From contig NZ_JARWOV010000158.1 in the NCBI RefSeq assembly GCF_029868855.1, positions 1 through 56,785 of the forward strand: DNA of 56,785 bases, written 5' to 3'. The stretch comes from Nocardia carnea (GTDB lineage Bacteria > Actinomycetota > Actinomycetes > Mycobacteriales > Mycobacteriaceae). This document shows positions 50,157-56,785 of the stretch, in pieces. Numbering within the stretch: position 1 is the stretch's first letter; every line of letters starts with the position of its first letter. Made by a program: the position numbers and the translations under genes. The notes beneath the pieces are model-generated. The model did no database searches and was not told the origin of the DNA. It saw nothing but the letters and a program-made list of their open reading frames with translations.

Positions 50157-51881
50157 GTGAGCCGATGGTGTGCATTCCTGACAGCGCACGACCCGGCCGC
50201 GCAGGTCCGCGCGGTCGGTGGCGACCCGGTTCCGGTATCGGGGCGCACCGCATTCGGGCTGCTCGACGAACCGGGCCGGGCTGCGGGGCCGTTCACCTGG
50301 GGTGATCTGACGGCAATCGGGGAGGTCACCCTGTTCAATGTCGCGGAGCTACGCCGGGGCCTGGGGCCGGATGCCCCGCCACCGGATTGCGCCGACGGGC
50401 TCCTGCTGCTGGCCTGCTACGCACGTTTCGGCGCTACCGGTCTGGCGGCGGCCGACGGGATGTTCGCACTGGCGATCTCCGAGGGCACCGAGCTGGTGCT
50501 GGTCCGCGACCATGTCGGTGCCCGCACCCTGTTCCATGCCCGTGCCCGCGGCCAGTGGGCGGCAGCGACTTCGTTACGCGCGCTGCGGCGCTGGCCCGAA
50601 CTGGAGACCGGGCTGCATCTGCCCGCCGTGCGCTCGTTCCTGACCTTCGCGTACCTGCCGGGTTCGGAAACCCTGTTGCGCGGCGTCCACGAGGTGCTGC
50701 CGGGCCGATGCCTGCGGCTGCGACCCGACGGTTCGGTCGACGAGCAGATCTTCTGGGAGCCTGCGGAACATACCGAGGACCGGCCCGCCCGCGAACACGC
50801 GCAGCGGTTGCGGGAACTCCTCGAGAGCGCGACCGCCCGGCGTTTACCGGCGGGCGAACCGGTCGCCGTCCTGCTGTCCGGCGGTATCGACAGCAGCCTG
50901 GTCACCGCCCTCGCCACGAAACTGCACGAGCATCCGGTGCGGTCGTATTCGATCGGTTTCGACGGCACCACCCCGAACGAGCTCGCCTACTCCGGCCTCG
51001 TCGCCACCCACTGCCGCACCACCCACCGGGTGCTCACGGTGCCCGGAACCGCCGTCGCCGACCGGCTCGCCCATACCGTCTCCCTGCTGGACTGCCCGGT
51101 AGGTGATCCCCTCACGGTGCCGAACCTGTTGCTGGCCGAGGCCGCCGCGGCCGACGGCGCCGGCACCATCCTCAACGGTGAAGGCGGGGACCCGGTATTC
51201 GGTGGCCCGAAGAACCTGCCGATGCTGATCTTCGAACTGTTCCGCGACGATCCCGGTCCGCAGTCCCGCGCCCGCGCCTATCTCGACAGCTACCGCAAAT
51301 GCCACGGCGACCTGCCCGTCCTGCTCACCTCCGGGGTGCTGGCGGAGTTGTCGGACGCCCCGCCGCTGACCGATCTGCTCACCCCGTACCTGCAACAGGG
51401 CAGGATGACCGGCCTGCTCAATCAACTCCTGCACACCAACCTGCGCACCAAAGGCGCGCACCACATCCTCACCAAAGTGGAACGACTCACCGCCGCAAGC
51501 GGAGTGGAGGGCCGCGCCCCGCTGTTCGACCGCGATGTCATCGACTACTCGTTCCGGATACCGGCGAACCTCAAACTCGCCGGCACGACGGAGAAGTGGA
51601 TTCTGAAGGAAGCGGTCCGCGATCTGCTGCCCGCGACCATTGTCGACCGGCCGAAGAGCGGAATGCGGGTTCCGGTGCAGCAGTGGCTCACCGGACCGCT
51701 CGCCGATCTGGGCAACGACGTGCTCTTCGGCCCCAGCGCGCGGGCCCGCGACCTGTTCCGCGCCGATACGCTGCGTGCCTGGCTGCGCGGTGACGGCTCC
51801 CTGCTGCCGCGCCACGGCGGCAAATTGTGGCTGGTCCTCACGCTGGAACTGTGGTTGCGGTCGTTCGAGGTGGGCCCCTGA
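50157..51881 (+). CDS. Asparagine-synthetase-like amidotransferase/ligase
   Basis: 574 aa from a GTG preceded by GAGGAGC. The C-terminal synthetase domain is well kept: the PP-loop SGGIDSS at 241-247, then LNGEGGDPVFGG and VEGRAPLFDRDVIDYSFRIP. The N-terminal glutaminase half is degenerate: the chain starts MSRWCAF, so the only candidate nucleophile is Cys5 rather than Cys2, and the usual HRGPDD and NGE motifs are missing. It probably adenylates a carboxylate and joins it to an amine or to free ammonia, as beta-lactam synthetase and lasso-peptide cyclases do. Product unknown. Confidence 0.85.
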   Translation: MSRWCAFLTAHDPAAQVRAVGGDPVPVSGRTAFGLLDEPGRAAGPFTWGDLTAIGEVTLFNVAELRRGLGPDAPPPDCADGLLLLACYARFGATGLAAADGMFALAISEGTELVLVRDHVGARTLFHARARGQWAAATSLRALRRWPELETGLHLPAVRSFLTFAYLPGSETLLRGVHEVLPGRCLRLRPDGSVDEQIFWEPAEHTEDRPAREHAQRLRELLESATARRLPAGEPVAVLLSGGIDSSLVTALATKLHEHPVRSYSIGFDGTTPNELAYSGLVATHCRTTHRVLTVPGTAVADRLAHTVSLLDCPVGDPLTVPNLLLAEAAAADGAGTILNGEGGDPVFGGPKNLPMLIFELFRDDPGPQSRARAYLDSYRKCHGDLPVLLTSGVLAELSDAPPLTDLLTPYLQQGRMTGLLNQLLHTNLRTKGAHHILTKVERLTAASGVEGRAPLFDRDVIDYSFRIPANLKLAGTTEKWILKEAVRDLLPATIVDRPKSGMRVPVQQWLTGPLADLGNDVLFGPSARARDLFRADTLRAWLRGDGSLLPRHGGKLWLVLTLELWLRSFEVGP

Positions 51882-51932
51882 ACCTCTCCGCGCCGCTTGC
51901 CGTCACCGTTCGAAACCAGGAGTCCCGCACCG

Positions 51933-52688
51933 ATGTCCGCACCGCACACCCCGCCCCCGCTCAAACAGCAGGCCGACGACGACAACGAGATCCACGATGT
52001 CGCCACGTTCCGGGACGCGGGACGCAATGCGGTCACCCCGGTCGCGCAGTTCCCGGAGCCGGTCGCGCTGGCGGTGGTGAACGCTTTCGCCGATATCGTC
52101 ACCCGCGCCAAACAGAGCGCCGCGGCGACAGGCCCGGACTCCGACGGCATCGTCCGCTCGCAAACTTTCGAGGAGGGCGATGTGTACATGATCGAGAAGC
52201 CGTTCGACGGTTTCTTCGCCGACCGCTACCTCATGGACTTCTACGATGTCGCCGAACGCGATATCTGCTCCCGGATGCATCTGCACACCGGACTGCGTTT
52301 CGTACGAATGATGACCGGACCCGATACCCGCATCAGGGTCGGCAGCCTCTCCCCCTTCGAGGTCACCGATATCGCGGGCGTCACACCGTTTCGCCCGGCC
52401 ACCTTCGAAGACGACCTACCCGATACCCCCGCCGGTGTGCATCGCATCCGATACAACTTGATCGTGCCGCCCTGCTCGTTCGTCGATATGCAGATTCCGC
52501 GCGGCGTGAGCCACCAGTTCAACGCGATCGGCCCGCACGCGGTGATCGATTCGGTGCATCCGGAGGAGTCCATCGAGGTTTTCCGCGAGCAGATGTCGGG
52601 TTACAAGATGATGGCCCAGACGGTCTTCCTCGCCGACGAGCTACCCGCCGCCGCCACCTGTATCGATACCGTCGCCCCCGACCACTGA
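51933..52688 (+). CDS. Cupin-like protein
   Basis: 251 aa from the ATG at 51933 after AGGAG; a TTG 36 bases earlier is a weaker option. The beta-rich middle contains SRMHLHTGLRFVRMMTG (His116, His118) and QIPRGVSHQFNAIGPHAVI (His194), which fit cupin motifs 1 and 2 with a possible metal site. An opening helix (FPEPVALAVVNAFADIVTRA) precedes it. Close downstream of the synthetase-like gene, so probably the fifth gene of the cluster. Enzymatic role unknown. Confidence 0.75.
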   Translation: MSAPHTPPPLKQQADDDNEIHDVATFRDAGRNAVTPVAQFPEPVALAVVNAFADIVTRAKQSAAATGPDSDGIVRSQTFEEGDVYMIEKPFDGFFADRYLMDFYDVAERDICSRMHLHTGLRFVRMMTGPDTRIRVGSLSPFEVTDIAGVTPFRPATFEDDLPDTPAGVHRIRYNLIVPPCSFVDMQIPRGVSHQFNAIGPHAVIDSVHPEESIEVFREQMSGYKMMAQTVFLADELPAAATCIDTVAPDH

Positions 52689-53018
52689 AACCGATACCGG
52701 CCCGTTGTCCGCGGTCGGCAAGTGCTCATGAGTGAACGGTCCGAACTCGCCCGGTAGCGGCTCGATGGCTGTACCGCCCGGGGGGCACCGGCGAAACGTG
52801 TGTGGGCACGCAGTCCGCTGGCCACCAACGGGTTTCACGATCGAAGTCACGGTCGGCGCGGTGCGGCGCGCGAAGTCTGGCTACTCCGGTCGTGGGCCCG
52901 CCGCTCTCGGGCCGAGCTCCCCGTCGCTGCCGAAGTCGCGCGGGAGCACCTCTCGGACTGATACAACTGACTGCGGCTGTAGTCAGGTGGCGGGCGGTAC
53001 CGCCCGGAGATCGAGAGG
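52689..53018. other. Intergenic region with an amber-interrupted frame
   Basis: No convincing gene. On the plus strand an ATG at 52728 opens MSERSELAR, meets TAG at 52755, and the same frame stays open to TGA at 52959, ending AAEVAREHLSD. Composition after the TAG is Arg-rich. It may be a decayed gene or an interspersed element. The promoter of the downstream SDR must lie here. Confidence 0.4.
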
Positions 53019-53798
53019 GTGGCCCGGGTGGATCAGGACTCCTACCGGAAATTGTTCGACCTGAGCGGCCGGACCGCGATCATCACCGGCGGCACCCGCG
53101 GTATCGGGCTGGCGCTGGCCGAGGGCTTCGCCTGCGCGGGCGCGAATATCGTGGTGGCGAGCCGTAAACCGGAAGCCTGCGACGAGGCCGCGACCCGGCT
53201 GCGCGAACTCGGCGCGGAAGCCATCGGCGTCCCGGCCCATCTCGGCGAGGTGAGCGCCCTGCACGATCTGGTGGCGACCACGGTGCAGCGGTTCGGTGGG
53301 CTCGATATCGTCGTCAACAACGCCGCCAACGCGCTCGCGCAACCCTTGGGGAGTATGCAGCCGGAGGCAGTCGGCAAATCATTCGGCGTCAACGTGCAGG
53401 GGCCGTTGTTCCTGGTCCAGGCGGCGCTGCCGTATCTGCGGGCCAGCGAACACGCGGCCGTGCTCAACTTCGGCTCGGTCGCGGCGATGCAGTTCGCCCC
53501 CGCGCTGTCGATGTACGCGGCGGGCAAGGCCGCCCTGCTGTCGTTCACCCGCTCCATGGCCGCCGAATTCGCCGCCGACGGTATCCGCGTGAACGCCATG
53601 GCGCCCGGCGCGGTGGACACCGATATGGTCCGCAAGAATCCGCCCGAGTTCATCGAGGCGATGGCCGGGGCGTCGCTCCTGGGCCGCCTCGCCGAACCCG
53701 ACGAAATGGTCGGGACGGCGTTACTGCTGTGTTCCGACGCCGGCAGTTTCATCACCGGCCAGACATTCCTGGTCGACGGCGGCACCGTCGCCCGCTGA
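53019..53798 (+). CDS. Short-chain dehydrogenase/reductase
   Basis: 259 aa from a GTG preceded by GAGAGG-like purines. Cofactor motif TGGTRGIG near residues 23-30, NNAAN near 93, catalytic Ser in NFGSVAAM and the YAAGK motif, and the C-terminal GQTFLVDGG are all present. It oxidises or reduces an alcohol/ketone with NAD(P). The following gene, 25 bp on, encodes an enoyl-CoA hydratase, so a 3-hydroxyacyl-CoA-type substrate is possible. Confidence 0.92.
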   Translation: MARVDQDSYRKLFDLSGRTAIITGGTRGIGLALAEGFACAGANIVVASRKPEACDEAATRLRELGAEAIGVPAHLGEVSALHDLVATTVQRFGGLDIVVNNAANALAQPLGSMQPEAVGKSFGVNVQGPLFLVQAALPYLRASEHAAVLNFGSVAAMQFAPALSMYAAGKAALLSFTRSMAAEFAADGIRVNAMAPGAVDTDMVRKNPPEFIEAMAGASLLGRLAEPDEMVGTALLLCSDAGSFITGQTFLVDGGTVAR

Positions 53799-53823
53799 GT
53801 CCGCTTCCGGAAAGGTCCGATCC

Positions 53824-54660
53824 GTGTCCCAGCTCTCCACCGAATACCTGCCCTCCGGCGTTGTCGTGCTGACGATCGAGCGCCCGCACCGGCGTAACGC
53901 GCTCGACAATCAAACAGTCGCGGAATTGCACACCGTGCTCGACGATGTGAACGGCAAGCCGGAGGTTCGCGCTCTCGTCATCACCGGCTCCGGCGCCGGC
54001 TTCTCCGCCGGCGCCGACCTCAAAGCGCAGCCGGAAGATTTCACCGCCAGGGACGCCAACCCGACGGCCGCCCTGCTGGGCTCGGTGCACTCTCCGGTGG
54101 CCCGGATCTATGCCTCCCAAGAACTGATGGCCTCGGCGTTCGAGAAGATCCACCGCCTCCGCCAGCCCGTGATCGCCGCGGTGAACGGGGCCGCGGTAGG
54201 CGGCGGTTTCGCCCTTGCCCTGGCCTGCGATATCCGCTTCGCAAGCGACGACGCGAGTTTCGGCGCCGTCTTCATCCGGCACGGTATCTCGGCCTGCGAT
54301 ATGGGCACCAGCTACCACCTGCCGCGCCTGGTCGGCGCTTCCCGCTCGGCCGAACTCCTGCTCACCGGCCGTATCTTCGACGCCCACGAGGCCGAACGCA
54401 TGGGCCTGGTACTGGAGGTGACCAGCCGCGACGACCTCCTCGATCGCGCCGTCGCCAAGGCCGAGGAGATCGCCCGGCATTCCCCGCTCGCGGTCTGGAT
54501 GACGAAGGAAACCATGTGGCAAACCGTGGATTCACCCAGTCTCCGGCACGCCCTCGATATCGAGAACCGCACCCAGGTGATGTGCAGCGCCACCGGCGAA
54601 CTCGATGCCTCCTTCTCGGCTTTCCGGGAGGGCACCGATACCAGGTGGGGTCCGCTGTAG
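53824..54660 (+). CDS. Enoyl-CoA hydratase/isomerase family protein
   Basis: 278 aa from a GTG preceded by GGAAAGG. The crotonase oxyanion-hole segments are ITGSGAGFSAGADLKA (about 57-72) and AAVNGAAVGGGFALALACDI (about 119-138). A Glu in the usual general-base region is not certain, so isomerase or hydratase chemistry cannot be told apart. Likely acts with the SDR upstream on an acyl-CoA. Confidence 0.9.
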   Translation: MSQLSTEYLPSGVVVLTIERPHRRNALDNQTVAELHTVLDDVNGKPEVRALVITGSGAGFSAGADLKAQPEDFTARDANPTAALLGSVHSPVARIYASQELMASAFEKIHRLRQPVIAAVNGAAVGGGFALALACDIRFASDDASFGAVFIRHGISACDMGTSYHLPRLVGASRSAELLLTGRIFDAHEAERMGLVLEVTSRDDLLDRAVAKAEEIARHSPLAVWMTKETMWQTVDSPSLRHALDIENRTQVMCSATGELDASFSAFREGTDTRWGPL

Positions 54661-55153
54661 GTCCTTCGCCGCTAATTCTTCAGCCGCCGGCGATGGCGTG
54701 TAGGAGGCTGCACAGCACTGCACCCGTGCCGAAATGCGCGGCGGCACAGGTCGGCCCGGACCAGTCCCGGTCCGGGCCCTGACCCGTCGCAGGCACGACG
54801 GACCGACCCAGTCGCTACCGCATCATCGGCTGCCGGGCGGACACGGCGACGACCGCCAGGGCTACCACGGCAACGGTGATCACCAGCGGAAACCTCTGTC
54901 AGGTTGCACCGGCCAGGCTGCCGGCTCCGAGGCGGCCTGAAGAAGAGCACCGATCACCTCGATGGCCCGCTACCACCCGCCGAGCCGGAGATGTCGGCAC
55001 CTCGGCGCGGACCCGCAGACCGGGCGGACGGTAGCCGAAACCTCCACCCGGTCGAGACAAAGGCCGCCCACAGCGAACGTCCTCTGCCCCGCGGATTCCC
55101 GTCGCCGCGCCGACCATAAGCGCCGACAGGCCCCGAACAGGCTGCCACGGTCG
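54661..55153. other. Intergenic region with a pair of overlapping tiny frames
   Basis: No long gene. On the minus strand two short GTG frames overlap by four bases (GTGA): 54957-54880 (25 aa, ending QPDRGFRW) and 54883-54815 (22 aa, mostly hydrophobic, VITVAVVALAVVAVSARQ then PMMR). The second has AGAGG nine bases before its GTG and could be a tiny membrane peptide. Both may be chance. Nothing else is seen. Confidence 0.3.
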
Positions 55154-56785
55154 TCAGGTCGACCCGTCCCGCGGTTGGGTGCGAACTTCCGGCGGCGGCA
55201 CCGGCCGGTAGTCCGCTACCGGAGCGCCACCCTCGGCAGGCGGTTCGCCCGCAGTTCCGCTCTCGCCGGGTTCGCCCTCGGCGGGAGCATCACCTTCCGT
55301 AGCCGGCGCGCCCTCGCCCGGCGGTTCACCGTTTGCCGGTGGTTCGCCCTCGGCGGGAGGCTCACCCTCAGCAGGTGGTTCACCCTCAGCGGGAGGCTCA
55401 CCTTCTGCAGGTGGTTCACCCTCAGCGGGAGGCTCACCCTCAGCAGGTGGTTCACCCTCAGCGGGAGGCTCACCTTCTGCAGGTGGTTCACCCTCGGCAG
55501 GAGGCTCGCCCTCGGCGGGAGGCTCGCCCTCGGCGGGAGGCTCACCTTCGCCGGGAGGCGCACCCTCGGCGGGAGGCTCACCTTCCCCCGGAGGCGCACC
55601 CTCAGCAGGAGGCTCACCTTCTGCAGGTGGTTCACCATCAGCGGGAGGCTCACCCTCAGCGGGAGGTTGACCGGTCGGCGGCGGACCCGGATCGGGAGCC
55701 GGCGCGGAAGGCGGCGGTTTCTGCTCGTCCTTATCGGACTCGCTGTCCTCTTCGCTGTCCTCCTCGTCCTTGCCGCCCATACCCGACAGCATGCTCGCCA
55801 TCAACAGCGGCGTCATCATGTCCCCGATACCGCCGCCACCGGGCGTCGGGGTCGGGGTGGGCGTCGGACTGGGGCCGGGACTCGGGCTCGGTTCCGGGCT
55901 GGGATCACGCGAGCTGTCTGAATCATCCGAACCACCGGTGCCGGACCCGAGTTCCTCCGCCGAGAGCTCGCCGGAACCGAGGCCGTCGGGCCCGAACAGG
56001 CCCGAATCGGAACCATCCGAACCGGAGCCACCCAGATCGAGATCACCCAAACCGAGGTCGCCCAAATCGAGGTCGCCGGAACCGGTGTCGTCGGAACCGG
56101 ATTCATCCGTGCCTGTGCCGGAATCGTCCGGTCCACCGAAGTAAGGATCGTCGTCACCGCCGCCGTTGTTCTCCTCGTCGGAGTCGTCGTCGTCCTCCTC
56201 ATACGGTTTTTCCTCCTCCTCGGCAGGAGGCTCCTCAGGAGGTGGTGGCGGTACTTCCGGCTCTTTCGGAGTCTCGGGATTCTCGTCCCCGCTGTCCTGG
56301 CCCAGCAGAAAACCACCGCCAGCAGCGAGACCAACAGCGGTGACAGCACCGACGGCCATGGCCTTCTTACTGATCTTCTTGTCCGAATCATCGTCGTCAT
56401 CACGCCGACCACTGTCATCGTCGTCATCACGCCGACCACTGTCATCGTCGTCATCACGCCGACCACTGTCATCGCCGCCACCCGAGTCACCACCCGAACC
56501 GGGTGTGCCTGAACCGGGCGTGCCCGAACCCGGCGTGCCCGAACCGGGCGTGCCCGAACCCGGTGTGCCCGAACCGGGCGTGCCCGAACCCGGCGTGCCC
56601 GAACCCGGTGTGCCCGAACCGGGCGTGCCCGAACCCGGTGTGCCCGAACCGGGCGTGCCCGAACCCGGCGTGCCCGAACCCGGCGTGCCCGAACCCGGCG
56701 TGCCCGAACCCGGCGTCCTTGAACCGTGCGTTCCTGAACCCGGTGTGCCCGAACCCGGTGTGCCCGAACCCGGTGTGCCCGAACC
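55154..56785 (-). CDS. Repeat-built Pro/Glu/Asp-rich membrane-anchored protein (5' end beyond window)
   Basis: The frame stays open from the stop at 55154 to the right edge, so the true start is outside. An ATG at 56359 is internal to a continuing frame and has no clear ribosome binding site. From N to C: (GSGTP)n repeats, three DDDDSGRR units, KKISKK and one hydrophobic segment (AMAVGAVTAVGLAAGGGFLL). An acidic Pro/Glu and Gly/Asp region, a PSPTP stretch and about 20 EGEPPA-type hexapeptides complete it. Probably a single-pass protein with disordered arms; no family recognised. Pro/Glu-rich tails of this kind occur on surface proteins. Confidence 0.65.
   Translation of the reverse strand, partial: GSGTPGSGTPGSGTPGSGTHGSRTPGSGTPGSGTPGSGTPGSGTPGSGTPGSGTPGSGTPGSGTPGSGTPGSGTPGSGTPGSGTPGSGTPGSGTPGSGGDSGGGDDSGRRDDDDDSGRRDDDDDSGRRDDDDDSDKKISKKAMAVGAVTAVGLAAGGGFLLGQDSGDENPETPKEPEVPPPPPEEPPAEEEEKPYEEDDDDSDEENNGGGDDDPYFGGPDDSGTGTDESGSDDTGSGDLDLGDLGLGDLDLGGSGSDGSDSGLFGPDGLGSGELSAEELGSGTGGSDDSDSSRDPSPEPSPSPGPSPTPTPTPTPGGGGIGDMMTPLLMASMLSGMGGKDEEDSEEDSESDKDEQKPPPSAPAPDPGPPPTGQPPAEGEPPADGEPPAEGEPPAEGAPPGEGEPPAEGAPPGEGEPPAEGEPPAEGEPPAEGEPPAEGEPPAEGEPPAEGEPPAEGEPPAEGEPPAEGEPPAEGEPPAEGEPPANGEPPGEGAPATEGDAPAEGEPGESGTAGEPPAEGGAPVADYRPVPPPEVRTQPRDGST
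55335..55672. repeat. 18-bp tandem repeats coding (EGEPPA)n
   Basis: About 19 units of an 18-bp sequence, with small base changes that mostly keep Gly-Glu-Pro-Pro-Ala-Glu. They lie in frame within the minus-strand gene, so copy-number change would not break it. Confidence 0.85.
56392..56474. repeat. 24-bp tandem repeats coding (DDDDSGRR)n
   Basis: Three near-identical 24-bp units, in frame in the minus-strand gene. They place alternating acidic and basic patches just before the membrane segment. Confidence 0.85.
56493..56785. repeat. 15-bp tandem repeats coding (GSGTP)n, running off the window
   Basis: About 19 units of 15 bp (GTGCCCGAACCCGGY with CCG/CCC and GGC/GGT variants). The array reaches the right edge, so its full length is unknown. 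In frame with the minus-strand gene. Confidence 0.85.

Noticed and set aside
49650..51881. Lasso-peptide or graspetide cluster
   Set aside because: The synthetase-like protein could suit, but there is no B-protein peptidase, RRE domain or short precursor with a recognisable core.
55335..56785. CRISPR array
   Set aside because: The repeats are contiguous, in frame and without spacers.

Overview
The window is high-GC actinobacterial DNA, most likely Nocardia or a close relative. The signs are pervasive G/C third positions, frequent GTG starts, stop-start overlaps of the ATGA/GTGA type, a Tat-type lipoprotein class A beta-lactamase, deazaflavin- and F420-type oxidoreductases and a PatA/HtrB-type acyltransferase. 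The species call is inference. No rRNA, tRNA, CRISPR array, transposase or phage gene was seen. Two homopolymer-rich stretches (bases 1-200, mostly C; 13179-13280, mostly G) look like assembly or sequencing trouble.

Region by region. 215-6790: a GDPD lipoprotein, a small Cys-rich protein, a DHA2 efflux pump with a divergent TetR and twin operators, a fatty-acid desaturase behind two previously missed small ORFs, and an ArsR/SRPBCC pair diverging from one palindrome. 6819-13165: a five-gene catabolic operon (FAD monooxygenase, extradiol VOC dioxygenase, FAH-type hydrolase, alpha/beta hydrolase, cyclase-family protein) with a divergent LysR regulator. 13323-18782: a 3-hydroxybenzoate/gentisate operon (6-hydroxylase, fumarylpyruvate-hydrolase-like FAH protein, AAHS transporter, gentisate dioxygenase) diverging from an IclR regulator over two inverted repeats; no maleylpyruvate isomerase is visible. 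18876-20742: a deazaflavin-dependent reductase and an amidase.

20841-27036: a GAF-PucR regulator followed by degradative class II HMG-CoA reductase, HMG-CoA lyase and a two-component TctB/TctA-like permease. Together these read as a mevalonate uptake and catabolism operon. 27247-31249: a two-component system and a polytopic membrane protein. 31331-32904: AzlCD amino-acid exporter with a divergent Lrp regulator. 32920-41680: a GntR-centred regulon with 2,3-diaminopropionate ammonia-lyase, an N-carbamoyl-amino-acid-hydrolase-type enzyme, a Gfo/Idh/MocA oxidoreductase, a YgeY-like M20 hydrolase, an N-acyl-D-amino-acid-deacylase-type amidohydrolase and a sodium:solute symporter. The same 15-bp operator-like sequence lies in front of both minus-strand transcription units.

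41819-47673: a P-loop kinase, a PatA-like acyltransferase, an NAD-dependent DNA ligase, a beta-lactamase and a luciferase-like oxidoreductase. 47858-52688: the most unfamiliar block, five closely packed genes. It holds a zinc-ribbon membrane protein, a soluble paralogue sharing its C-terminal domain and terminal motif, a small membrane protein, an asparagine-synthetase-like ligase with a degenerate glutaminase half, and a cupin-like protein. I could not match this block to any described system. 53019-54660: an SDR and an enoyl-CoA hydratase. 55154 to the right edge: a repeat-built, Pro/Glu/Asp-rich membrane-anchored protein truncated by the window end.
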